In this document: in pieces, positions 1 through 7,638 of the stretch
Numbering within the stretch: position 1 is the stretch's first letter
Layout: every line of letters starts with the position of its first letter
Source of the DNA: an uncultured bacterium
GTDB taxonomy: Bacteria > Electryoneota > Electryoneia > Electryoneales > Electryoneaceae
Direction of reading: 5' to 3'
Assembly: GCA_913009835.1 (NCBI GenBank)
Contig: CAJVXH010000003.1
Span: 1 to 49,680, forward strand
DNA: 49,680 nucleotides
The notes under the pieces: generated by a model
What the model was told of the DNA's origin: nothing
Seen by the model: the letters and a program-made list of their open reading frames with translations, nothing else
Database searches by the model: none
Position numbers and translations under genes: made by a program

Positions 1-45
1 GGGGCTACCCATCCATACATAAGTATCTGAGGAGTGGCACAGCTG

Positions 46-292
46 GTCAGCCTGACGTTGCAGACGGAAGGATCTCGGTGTTATCACTGGGATGATCCCA
101 GACATAAATGTCTGGGGCATGACACAACATGTCATCCTGACGTCGCAGACGGAAGGATCTCGGTGTTGACCCTGGGATGATCCCAGACATAAATGTCTGG
201 GGCATGACACAGCATGTCATCCTGACGTCGCAGACGGAAGGATCTCGGTGTTAACACTGGGATGATCCCAGACATAAATGTCTGGGGCATGA
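46..292. repeat. 85-bp tandem repeat, about 3 copies
   Basis: Three near-identical units begin at 51, 136 and 221, an exact 85-bp period. Each carries GTCATCCTGACG, then GGAAGGATCTCGGTGTT, then a self-complementary CCCAGACATAAATGTCTGGG. The first part is the reverse complement of the core in the 110-bp array at 2136-2656 and in the single copy at 39188-39242. All are intergenic members of one dispersed family. I see no spacers, so this is not a CRISPR array. Confidence 0.9.
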
Positions 293-307
293 GTTAAGGA
301 TGGGAAG

Positions 308-535
308 TCAGGATTCAGCCGATTCAGAGTCAGGGTTGGATCGCGGGGTTTTCTTGAACGGGATGAAACCAGCGACGACGAAACCCAGCAATCCGCCGAA
401 ACCGATCGCCCTCCACGGATTCGCCCAGATCGCGCAATGACCAGTGACGCAACCTACTTTATAATAGTACAACCAGCCTAGAAAACCACCAAGAATCACG
501 CCTGCCAAATGCACTGCCATTGACACTCGATTCAT
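308..535 (-). CDS. Small membrane protein, DUF6132-like
   Basis: A 75-residue protein with two hydrophobic segments (about residues 7-25 and 42-60) flanking a short stretch with the pattern VGC-x3-GHCAIWANPW. That Gly-Cys/Asn-Pro-Trp arrangement resembles the DUF6132 family of small inner-membrane proteins, whose function is unknown. Its start overlaps the stop of the upstream anti-sigma-like gene (ATGA, 532-535), so it is probably translationally coupled and is the third gene of the sigma-factor operon. The two cysteines could bind a metal or form a disulfide, but nothing here shows it. Family assignment is from pattern memory. Confidence 0.6.
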   Translation of the reverse strand: MNRVSMAVHLAGVILGGFLGWLYYYKVGCVTGHCAIWANPWRAIGFGGLLGFVVAGFIPFKKTPRSNPDSESAES

Positions 536-819
536 CGTGAATCCTTCTCTTTTAAGTCTAAATCGTTATTATAATCGTCCAGATCCAGCACTTGCATTAG
601 ACGATAACAGACATCCTCCGGCGGTCGTTCACAGGGAGCCTTTTGAAAAACTCGAACTGTGGTGCCCAGGGTGTCCATCTGCGCACGCCAGTCAGGGTCA
701 TCTTTCATCTTTTCAATCAGACGACGACACTCTTCACGACCACGTTCCCGCCCGAGATATACCTCGAGGATGTCACAAAGCTGCTGGGGGGTCAGTAGAT
801 TTTTATCGGGCAGATCCAT
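532..819 (-). CDS. Putative anti-sigma factor, small soluble
   Basis: 95 residues, encoded directly after an ECF sigma factor and overlapping it by 17 nt, the usual position of a cognate anti-sigma factor. The layout (short N-terminal helix, a CRRLIEKMKDDPDWRAQMDTL-like helical block, then CERPPEDVCYRLMQVLDL) resembles the cytoplasmic helical part of anti-sigma proteins. The His-x3-Cys-x2-Cys zinc motif of classical ZAS proteins is absent, and I see no membrane segment. It may therefore be a divergent, zinc-free soluble anti-sigma factor. The role rests mainly on context. Confidence 0.5.
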   Translation of the reverse strand: MDLPDKNLLTPQQLCDILEVYLGRERGREECRRLIEKMKDDPDWRAQMDTLGTTVRVFQKAPCERPPEDVCYRLMQVLDLDDYNNDLDLKEKDSR

Positions 820-1471
820 CCTTGCACCTTTCCGAGAACTCGCAGAGGATCGCTCTCAATTTTACCCGGGCTCTGTGCAGATCAGCTTTGACCGCTGACA
901 CTGTTTTGCCCACATCATCGGCGATCTCCGCCATCGACAGACCTTCCAGATCCTTGAGCACGAATACCGTGCGCAAATTCAACGGCAAAGACGCAATCGC
1001 CTCATTCAACTTGTTCTTCAATTCATCGTTCAAGATGAGTTGCTCAGGATTCATCTCGAGAGATGGTAAAATCTTCCCGAAAATACCCGCCTCATCTTCG
1101 GATTCGGAAACGTCATCCGCAATCTGGACAAAATGCTTGCCTTTACGTGAGCGCATACGCATCAACGCAGCATTTGTCGCTATACGATGAATCCAGGTTC
1201 CCAGTTTACTGTTTCCACGGAACCGACCCAGCTTCTCGAAAACAGTCAGAAAGGTTTCCTGCAGAATACTCTCAGCTTCCTGTTTATTACCAGTCAGCTT
1301 AAGGCTCAGATTGTAGACATTGTCACGATGGTTCAGAACAATGGTCGTTCGAGCCTCACGATCTCCAGAGAGTGCAGCTTTAATCAGCTCAGCCTCAGCG
1401 AGACGTTCAGCCTCCTGAACCTGATCTGCATTCAAATCCTCTGCAACTGTATCAGTGATTTTGTTGTCCAT
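803..1471 (-). CDS. RNA polymerase ECF sigma factor (sigma-70 family)
   Basis: Sigma region 2 is recognisable from the LIKAALSGDREAR segment through the QETFLTVFEKLGRFRG and LGTWIHRIATNAALMRMR motifs. Region 4 carries the helix-turn-helix LEGLSMAEIADDVGKTVSAV followed by KADLHRARVKLR. It directs core RNA polymerase to an alternative promoter set. The reading frame can extend to a GTG at 1564, but that start has no Shine-Dalgarno and adds an Arg-rich non-family stretch. The ATG at 1471 (MDNKITD) gives a normal ECF length of 222 aa. The acidic insert between regions 2 and 4 is longer than usual. It heads a three-gene operon with the anti-sigma-like and DUF6132 genes. Confidence 0.9.
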   Translation of the reverse strand: MDNKITDTVAEDLNADQVQEAERLAEAELIKAALSGDREARTTIVLNHRDNVYNLSLKLTGNKQEAESILQETFLTVFEKLGRFRGNSKLGTWIHRIATNAALMRMRSRKGKHFVQIADDVSESEDEAGIFGKILPSLEMNPEQLILNDELKNKLNEAIASLPLNLRTVFVLKDLEGLSMAEIADDVGKTVSAVKADLHRARVKLRAILCEFSERCKDGSAR

Positions 1472-1610
1472 AACTTTCAAGGTAGAATCTGCGCCCGGCC
1501 TGCGTCGAGCTCTATCCAATGGATGGCTCTCTGCATACGGACTTGTCAGGCAAACGGTTCCCACCTTGATAGTGGGATGCGTGAATCAGGAGAAAGTTGC
1601 CGTACATGAT

Positions 1611-2087
1611 TCAACTGCGCTTCAATCGTTTGACCAGATCGGACAAACTGTCAGGGCTCAGATCGAGCGAATCGGCTTCGGGAGGATCAGAGGTTTCGTC
1701 AAGAAGCGGAGAGATGTGTTCGGCTGGCACGGGTTCGGATCCAAAGTCGGCTGTCTGTTCATAGGGCAATGCCTGAGCTTCTGCCGCCTGTGCATTCTCT
1801 ACGCCGCTAATCTTGCCGTACCAGCTGGTGAGAAGGCCCAACGGTCCCGATCTCAGCGAAATCATATGGTTGCGGCCCCGCTTGAGACGCACAATCATTC
1901 CCGCCTTCTCAAGCACCGCCAGATGCCGTGAGATAGAGGGCATACTCACCCCCGCCCCCTCGGAGAGTTCGCCGACATTGATGTCGCGCTCCGCCAACCG
2001 TTCGATTAACTCACGGCGCAATGGATTCGCCAAAGCGTGCAGCAGCAGGTCGAGTGGATTGTCGTTATGTGAGATATCTTCACTCAT
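1611..2087 (-). CDS. ArsR/SmtB-type winged-helix regulator
   Basis: The N-terminal 90 residues form an ArsR winged helix: ALANPLRRELIERLAERDINVGELSEGAGVS leads into the recognition helix MPSISRHLAVLEKAG, then the wing MIVRLKRGRNHMISL. The remaining 60 or so residues are acidic and proline-rich, with no known domain. The typical metal-binding CVC motif of alpha-3 is absent, so it probably does not sense metal in the ArsR/SmtB way. It sits alone between the sigma-factor operon and the 110-bp repeat array. Target genes are unknown; autoregulation is common in the family. Confidence 0.85.
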   Translation of the reverse strand: MSEDISHNDNPLDLLLHALANPLRRELIERLAERDINVGELSEGAGVSMPSISRHLAVLEKAGMIVRLKRGRNHMISLRSGPLGLLTSWYGKISGVENAQAAEAQALPYEQTADFGSEPVPAEHISPLLDETSDPPEADSLDLSPDSLSDLVKRLKRS

Positions 2088-2135
2088 TATTGTGTTCCAG
2101 TTAACTCCGTCATAGAATATCAGGCCCGTGGAGTG

Positions 2136-2656
2136 CTTGTCAAGCGCGGATTATCCAGAGGTTAACAACGAGATCCTTCTCGGAAGACTTGCAACTGACC
2201 AAGTCATCCGTCAGGATGACATGTATGAAGACCAGTGAGAGAAGACTTGTCAAGCGCGGATTATCCAGAGGTTAACAACGAGATCCTTCTCGGAAGACTT
2301 GCAACTGACCAAGTCATCCGTCAGGATGACATGTATGAAGACCAGTGAGAGAAGACTTGTCAAGCGCGGATCATCCAGAGGTTAACAACGAGATCCTTCT
2401 CGGAAGACTTGCAACTGACCAAGTCATCCGTCAGGATGACATGTATGAAGACCAGTGAGAGAAGACTTGTCAAGCGCGGATTATCCAGAGGTTAACACCG
2501 AGATCCTTCTCGGATGACTTGCAACTGACCAAGTCATCCGTCAGGATGACATGTTGAAGACCAGTGAGAGAAGACTTGTCAAGCGCGGATTATCCAGAGG
2601 TTAACACCGAGATCCTTCTCGTGCATCGTAAACAACCACGATGCAAGTCAGGATGA
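2136..2656. repeat. 110-bp tandem repeat array, about 4.7 copies
   Basis: Units begin at CTTGTCAAGCGCGGATTATC at 2136, 2246, 2356, 2466 and 2575 (the fourth unit has one base deleted). The copies are almost identical. Each contains GGTTAAC, CGAGATCCTTCTCG and CCGTCAGGATGACATG. The last partial copy swaps the middle for a different hairpin but keeps GTCAGGATGAC. The array fills the gap between the ArsR-type gene and the glycosyltransferase stop. Confidence 0.92.
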
Positions 2657-3952
2657 CGATCTTCTTGCCCGTGCCAACAACTCACTGAGAAACGCAACTG
2701 TCCCCTCCCCACGTCGATCCCAGTGCAGAGTCTTCGCTTGACGATATGCGGCGTCCGCGAGTTGATCGTATCGTTCGCGATCCTCGAGTAATCTCGACAT
2801 CGCAGCTGTCAAATCTGCACGATCACCAGGCTTTACATACAAAGCCGCATCGCCGGCCAACTCCCGTACAGCAGGTAAATCCGAGGCGATTACGGGAACC
2901 GCCTGCGATAAATAATCGAACAGTTTCGAGGGAGCGGTTAAATAGCGATTGTAGAAAGTATCGGTCAGGGGAAGCAATGCCACCGACACAGTCCGCAAGT
3001 GTTTCAACAATTCTGGCACCGGCAGCCAACCTGTCACTTCCGCAACATCGGTCATCCCCAGCGACTCAATCCGAGCTCGCATGGCATCGGTTTCTTGAGT
3101 TCCCCGTCCCCCGATAAGCAACAGGCGGACATCGTTCATCTGCAAATCCCGGAATGCTTCCAGAACATCCATGGAGCCCTTGATTCCGGTGAGCGTGCCG
3201 ACGTAGCCGATAGTCCTACGACCGAAACGTTCGGGATTCGGTGGGGTGGTCGCGTTCAAGCCAGGGTGAATCGCACGGATCGCCACACCTGGATTATCCG
3301 CGCTTGCAAGCAAGCACGGGCCTGCCACACCTGGATTATCCGCGCTTGCAAGCAAGCACGGGCCTGTGCCTGTGCCTGTGCCTGTGAGATACTTCTGGTA
3401 CCATTGAGCCTGAACGTCCAGAAGCGGTATCAGCCCATCGAGCTTAGGCAGACATTTGTTCTCAAAACGCGAATACTCTTTCCAGCGTGTCTCACGGCCG
3501 GTATCGTCACGCGCGCTGAGATCCATATAGAAATTGTGCGTGTCATGAACAGCGACCAGCCCCGCTTTCCGCCAACGGACGAGATGCGGTAACGCTCGCG
3601 TGTCACGTGACATCACCGCATTGACACCCTGCTCTCGTTGGAGTTTCTTCAGAAGATTACCTGCTCGGACGAAGAAAAGGTATGGATCTGAAGCTGGCCG
3701 CCAACCAGCGGTGGGGATTACGTGAATGCGTAGTCCGGGTGGTGGAGTGTGACCGTATTCCTTTTGAAGCACGTCCAGAGGGTCGGAATATTGTTTCGCA
3801 CGTGGATGCAAAGATGAGCGAACGATTAAATGTACTTCCGCGCCAGCTCGAGCCATCGAGGTCACGTAATTCGCGTTGAACGGACCGGCCGGGATTTCGG
3901 ACGGCCAGCGAATCTGGCTTACATAGGCGATACGGAGTGGGATTTCGGGCAT
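2648..3952 (-). CDS. GT4-type glycosyltransferase (GT-B fold)
   Basis: A retaining glycosyltransferase. The N-terminal acceptor domain starts LRIAYVSQIRWPSEIPAGP. The C-terminal donor domain begins near GYVGTLTGIKGSMDVLEAF and ends with the family signature PSKLFDYLSQAVPVIASD. It probably transfers a sugar from a nucleotide donor to a surface glycan or glycolipid. The frame opens at a TTG (3973), but the ATG at 3952 has an AGGG ribosome site 8 nt upstream and is preferred (434 aa). The inter-domain hinge is expanded by TGTGTG (a 6-bp repeat) and two exact copies of GPCLLASADNPGVA (a 42-bp repeat). These are sequence insertions, not part of the fold. No sugar operon surrounds it. Confidence 0.88.
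   Translation of the reverse strand: MPEIPLRIAYVSQIRWPSEIPAGPFNANYVTSMARAGAEVHLIVRSSLHPRAKQYSDPLDVLQKEYGHTPPPGLRIHVIPTAGWRPASDPYLFFVRAGNLLKKLQREQGVNAVMSRDTRALPHLVRWRKAGLVAVHDTHNFYMDLSARDDTGRETRWKEYSRFENKCLPKLDGLIPLLDVQAQWYQKYLTGTGTGTGPCLLASADNPGVAGPCLLASADNPGVAIRAIHPGLNATTPPNPERFGRRTIGYVGTLTGIKGSMDVLEAFRDLQMNDVRLLLIGGRGTQETDAMRARIESLGMTDVAEVTGWLPVPELLKHLRTVSVALLPLTDTFYNRYLTAPSKLFDYLSQAVPVIASDLPAVRELAGDAALYVKPGDRADLTAAMSRLLEDRERYDQLADAAYRQAKTLHWDRRGEGTVAFLSELLARARRSSS
3286..3386. repeat. In-frame 42-bp duplication and 6-bp repeat inside the glycosyltransferase
   Basis: Two tandem 42-bp units start at 3289 and 3331, followed by four CCTGTG units at 3363-3386. All keep the frame. The unit includes CTGGATTATCCGCGCTTG, which matches the reverse complement of the intergenic 110-bp array motif at about 21 of 23 positions, allowing one gap. 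Confidence 0.88.
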
Positions 3953-3985
3953 CCGGTTACCCTGTAAACACAATCACGCGATTGC

Positions 3986-4052
3986 CCCGACTTGCTCGTC
4001 AAGTCGGGATGGTGCTGGTTCCGGGGACATTTTGAGGACAAAGTGTCCCCGG
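3986..4052. repeat. Two intergenic hairpins
   Basis: CCCGACTTG-CTCGT-CAAGTCGGG (3986-4008) is a near-perfect palindrome. CCGGGGACATTTT...AAAGTGTCCCCGG (4021-4052) is a second one. They lie between the convergently spaced ends of the glycosyltransferase 5' side and the NYN gene 3' side and have no adjacent T run. They are probably dispersed repeats rather than terminators. Confidence 0.7.
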
Positions 4053-4138
4053 ATAGCTTATCCCTGCTGGCAGAGCCCGCAGGGGCACCTGTTCTTGAGC
4101 TGAAGGTAATAAATATCTGACGACAGAAATAACTATAC

Positions 4139-4163
4139 GAAAAAGCGCCCCAATATGGGGCGC
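4139..4163 (-). terminator. Intrinsic terminator of the NYN gene
   Basis: Read on the minus strand: GCGCCCC-ATATT-GGGGCGC followed by TTTTT, 28 nt after the NYN-gene stop codon. This is a strong GC stem plus U run. Confidence 0.85.
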
Positions 4164-4190
4164 AGATATACTCATATCAAAACATCCGAA

Positions 4191-4778
4191 CTATTCGGAA
4201 CTAGTCTCTTCCTCATCTTCACCCTTTTTTCCAATGAAGATCTCGTTGAGCATCTCTTCATTGAAATAGATCACCCGGTCAGCATGAGTCGCGAGCTGTT
4301 CGGAGAGGCCGCGTGGGAAGAAGGCACTGACTACTTCCAGGCCCATCTCCTTGCCATACTCGACCACTTCAGCGAGATCCTTGTCACCGGACACGATCAC
4401 CGCAACTTCACAGGCACGGTTTACAGCCAGACGCACGAGGTCAATCGCCAGCTTGACATCCAGCCCCTTTTCAACCGCGTAATGTTTGCGAGTAGAATCC
4501 TCACCACGTACTTGATAATAAACCAACTTGCCAAGACGCAATGTCAGGTACTGGGTATGTGCCAAGTGAGTGATGAACCGTTGCTGCTTCTCATAGTTGT
4601 CAGGATCAAATTCAGCATCCACCTTGGCATTATAGTAGTAGATCCTGAGTAATTCACCCCCGGTTTTTTGAGCAAGTACTTTCCCGAACTGCTGAAAGTC
4701 CACGTCCATTCGACCAACATTGTCACGCAGACCGTTGTAGAAATTACTACCGTCGATAAACACCGCAACACGCTTCAT
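4191..4778 (-). CDS. NYN-domain (LabA/DUF88-type) putative RNase
   Basis: A PIN-like NYN nuclease domain with the expected acidic residues: Asp in VAVFIDGSNFYNGL (residue 9), Asp in LDVKLAIDLVRLA, and Asp in VIVSGDKDLAEVVEYGKEMG. Family members are metal-dependent ribonucleases or RNA-processing factors, and the substrate here is unknown. The frame extends upstream, but the ATG at 4778 has GGAG seven bases away and gives the canonical N-terminus MKRVAVFID (195 aa). The C-terminal 15 residues are very acidic (KKGEDEEETSSE). The gene is monocistronic, with its own terminator at 4139-4163. Confidence 0.88.
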   Translation of the reverse strand: MKRVAVFIDGSNFYNGLRDNVGRMDVDFQQFGKVLAQKTGGELLRIYYYNAKVDAEFDPDNYEKQQRFITHLAHTQYLTLRLGKLVYYQVRGEDSTRKHYAVEKGLDVKLAIDLVRLAVNRACEVAVIVSGDKDLAEVVEYGKEMGLEVVSAFFPRGLSEQLATHADRVIYFNEEMLNEIFIGKKGEDEEETSSE

Positions 4779-5074
4779 CCTGATACTCCATGGTTTTGCA
4801 ACGACACAGTTTTTGTGCCAGGAAGCCGCAAGGCTCAAAGGAGGGAAAAGAAAGCGTATGCAATCTTAATTTTCGAGACCGACTCACCCGCGCGGAACAG
4901 CCAGATCCCGTAATACATTCCCGGCACAACTCTTATTAAATACAGACTTTAATGTCGTATCTAGTGAGAACAAAGTCAAGAGATCCGTCGGACACCTCCA
5001 TGTCTTCAATCATTTATCGTGATCGAGACTTTGGAGAATTGCATCCCTGGTCACGAGCCCTCGAAATTAACTTG

Positions 5075-5099
5075 TGAAGTTGTTCACCTCACAACTTCA
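5075..5099. promoter_or_regulatory. Inverted repeat upstream of the EIIA gene
   Basis: TGAAGTTGT-TCACCTC-ACAACTTCA is a perfect 9-bp inverted repeat with a 7-bp spacer, ending 49 bp before the EIIA start codon. Its position suits an operator or a leader hairpin. Apart from this, the 370-bp gap between 4779 and 5148 shows no gene. Confidence 0.5.
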
Positions 5100-5148
5100 G
5101 CGTACCTTGCCTATGTTAAAGCTGATGTCAAATTAGGACAGAAACCGC

Positions 5149-5616
5149 ATGCGATTCAGCGACCTCATCTCTCATGAGACGATAGATCTCAATCTCCGTA
5201 GCAAGATCAAAGAGACGGTGATCAAGAACCTCGTGAAGAAAGCCTCCGATGCTCACAACCTCCAAGCCAGCAGCATTATCAAAGCTGTGCTTGACAGGGA
5301 GCGTGCACTACCAACTGGTGTCGGGCAAGGCGTAGCGGTTCCGCATGCAACTCTGGAATCCCTGGACAAACCCATCATTGGATTCGGAAGAACAAAGGCC
5401 GGCATCAATTTTGATTCCATTGATGGAGCACCGGTGCATCTCATCTTCTTGCTCATAACACCTGGAGGAGATGTTCCGTTACATCTCAAAGTGCTAAGCC
5501 GAATCAGCCGTCTCTGCCAACAACCGGCTCTGCGTGACGATCTTCTCTCAGCAACATCATCCCAGCAAATATTGGATGCCCTCAAAGCGGCCGAACACAG
5601 TTTCCGGGATCTATGA
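5149..5616 (+). CDS. PTS EIIA type-2 domain protein (PtsN-like)
   Basis: 155 residues forming one EIIA fructose/nitrogen-type domain. The phosphorylatable histidine is His66 in GVGQGVAVPHA, followed by the conserved FGRTKAGINFDSIDGAPVHLIFLLITP segment. No EIIB or EIIC domain is present and no sugar permease of the PTS is nearby, so a regulatory role fits better than transport. Its stop codon overlaps the start of the symporter gene by 4 nt (ATGA, 5613-5616), implying coupled translation and possibly phosphorylation-dependent control of that transporter. Confidence 0.87.
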   Translation: MRFSDLISHETIDLNLRSKIKETVIKNLVKKASDAHNLQASSIIKAVLDRERALPTGVGQGVAVPHATLESLDKPIIGFGRTKAGINFDSIDGAPVHLIFLLITPGGDVPLHLKVLSRISRLCQQPALRDDLLSATSSQQILDALKAAEHSFRDL

Positions 5617-7349
5617 CCACTGCTGACATCGTTGTCGTCGTCGCCTACCTGCTGCTCGTGTTCTACATCGGGGCACGCTTCACCAAGCGCGCTAACATCG
5701 ACACCAACAGCTATTTCCTCTCAAGCCGGAATCTACCCTGGTGGATCGCCGGGACAAGCATGGTCGCGACCAGCTTCTCATGTGACACTCCATTGTATGT
5801 GACCCAGCTGGTGCGTTCAGGTGGAATCTCACTCAACTGGCAATGGTGGTCGTTCGCGGTCGGGGGGTTGTTCAGCGCCTTCCTGCTAGCGAGGTTGTGG
5901 CGACGTGCGGAAGTCGTCACCGACTTGGAACTCGCCGAAATCCGATACGGCGGCAAAGCTGGCGCAATCCTGCGCATCGTGAAAGCCGGATGGATGGCGC
6001 TGGCGATTAACACCATTGCGATGAGCTGGGTTCTGTTGGCGATGGCCAAAATTATAGGTGCCGTCTGGGGCGGGCCGAAATGGGTCGGTGTTATTAGCGC
6101 AGCCGGATTGGCCGTGGGGTACTCGTTCATGGCCGGATTCTGGGGCGTGGTGGTCACCGATCTGGCCCAGTTTATCATCGCCCTGGCCGGAGCGGTTGTG
6201 CTGGCGGTGGTCGCTGTCAACGCTGCCGGCGGCATGGACGCCATCATCGCCGCTGTACCCCCCGACATGCTGCAAATGCTCCCCTCCGCCCCGCCTGATT
6301 CCATATTCAGCGGGGAATTCTGGACTGGAGCGTTCGGCGGATTCATCGTATACGCATCCATCCAATGGTGGGCTAACATCAACGCCGACGGCGGCGGAAA
6401 AGTCATCCAACGCATGTCCGCCACCAAGAACGAAGCGCACGCATTCGGGGCAACGTTATGGTTTAACGTCGCCCACTACGCGCTACGCACCTGGCCATGG
6501 ATTATCGCCGCGCTGGCGAGTCTCGTCCTGTATCCCAATCTCACCGACCATGAGATGGCATATCCAATGATGATCGTGGACTTACTCCCATCACCATGGA
6601 CTGGATTCCTGGTGGCAGGATTGGTGGCAGCCTTCATGTCAACCATCGACACCCAGCTCAATTGGGGCTCGAGTTACCTCACGCACGACATCTATCGACG
6701 TTGGATCGCCCCCGGAAAATCGGAGAAACACTATATCGGCGCGGCGAAGATCTCGATGATTGTCCTGATCGCTATCACCGCGTTGATCGCCCAGAGAATA
6801 GATTCCGTCACTGAAGCCTTCAAGTTCATCATCGCTTTTGGTGCAGGAACCGGCCCGATACTCATACTGCGTTGGTTCTGGTGGAGAGTTAATGCCTGGT
6901 CTGAAATCGCGGCGATGGTGGCGTCAACGGTGATCAGCACCTGGGTATACCTGAGCGGCGTGGAGATGTCCTTCCCGCTGCGGATCGTGACAATAGCCAT
7001 AGGATCGGCGCTGGTATGGCTGCCGGTGCTGTTCCTCACACCCGCCTCAGATGGCGCCACTCTACGCGCATTCTACCTGAAAATTCATCCGCCGGGGGCC
7101 TGGAAGAAGATTCGCTGGCAGTTCGAACCGGAAACGCTTTATGAAAATAACGGTCACACTCCGGTCTACATGAAACACGATCTGCTCGGATGGCTGGGCG
7201 GATTAATGCTGGTGTTCGGACTCATGTTCGGGATCGGCTACACCATCTTCAGCGATTGGCTGGCGATGGGGATTTCATTTGCCGCTGCGCTGGCTGGACT
7301 GGGGTTGGTTGCTTGGTGGTGGGGAGTTGTGTCGCGTGAGAGCAAGTGA
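5613..7349 (+). CDS. Sodium:solute symporter (SSS family)
   Basis: A 578-aa polytopic inner-membrane protein with about 13 hydrophobic segments and the SSS hallmarks: YFLSSRNLPWWIAGTSMVAT after the first helix, a long GFWGVVVTDLAQFIIALAGA helix, and the FMSTIDTQLNWGSSYLTHDIY segment. It uses the Na+ gradient to import a small solute. The substrate cannot be read from sequence; solute-specific clades include sugars, proline and inositol. It is fused in translation to the EIIA-like gene. There is no visible terminator before the IS element. Confidence 0.9.
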   Translation: MTTADIVVVVAYLLLVFYIGARFTKRANIDTNSYFLSSRNLPWWIAGTSMVATSFSCDTPLYVTQLVRSGGISLNWQWWSFAVGGLFSAFLLARLWRRAEVVTDLELAEIRYGGKAGAILRIVKAGWMALAINTIAMSWVLLAMAKIIGAVWGGPKWVGVISAAGLAVGYSFMAGFWGVVVTDLAQFIIALAGAVVLAVVAVNAAGGMDAIIAAVPPDMLQMLPSAPPDSIFSGEFWTGAFGGFIVYASIQWWANINADGGGKVIQRMSATKNEAHAFGATLWFNVAHYALRTWPWIIAALASLVLYPNLTDHEMAYPMMIVDLLPSPWTGFLVAGLVAAFMSTIDTQLNWGSSYLTHDIYRRWIAPGKSEKHYIGAAKISMIVLIAITALIAQRIDSVTEAFKFIIAFGAGTGPILILRWFWWRVNAWSEIAAMVASTVISTWVYLSGVEMSFPLRIVTIAIGSALVWLPVLFLTPASDGATLRAFYLKIHPPGAWKKIRWQFEPETLYENNGHTPVYMKHDLLGWLGGLMLVFGLMFGIGYTIFSDWLAMGISFAAALAGLGLVAWWWGVVSRESK

Positions 7350-7513
7350 TTAACGCAACGAGCATCGGAGAGAAACCCGGGATCTCATCCTAGGCCTCCT
7401 GTCGGTTTGGTGAGTTGATAGCCAGTACAGCATGGTTGTATCAAATATGCGTTAACACACAATTACCTCATACTCGGGTTGCGTCCTTAAGTTTGTGCAA
7501 AAAGTATGAGAGG

Positions 7514-7556
7514 CACCTGAAACTGTCGCAGGCGTAGCCGAAGACAGTTTCAGGTG
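7514..7556. repeat. Perfect 14-bp stem-loop in the IS leader
   Basis: CACCTGAAACTGTC and GACAGTTTCAGGTG are exact reverse complements separated by 15 nt, located between the left terminal repeat and the transposase start. It may be an anti-read-through structure that shields the transposase from outside promoters, as leader hairpins do in other insertion sequences. No U run follows. Confidence 0.75.
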
Positions 7557-7638
7557 AGTCTGCTTTTCATAGAGCAGGCCATGGCTTTCCTGATTAGTTT
7601 TTGTTTTTCGCAGAACAAAACATCAGGAGGCTTAAGCC

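Noticed and set aside
537..1302. Long plus-strand frames across the sigma-factor operon
   Set aside because: They are antisense shadows of the sigma and anti-sigma genes, with implausible composition.
803..1564. GTG start of the sigma factor at 1564
   Set aside because: No ribosome site and a non-family Arg-rich extension; the ATG at 1471 fits ECF length.
2136..2656. CRISPR-like appearance of the regular repeats
   Set aside because: Units are contiguous 110-bp copies without unique spacers, and no cas genes are present.
5149..5616. Full phosphotransferase uptake system
   Set aside because: Only an EIIA domain is present; the neighbouring permease is an SSS symporter, not EIIC.
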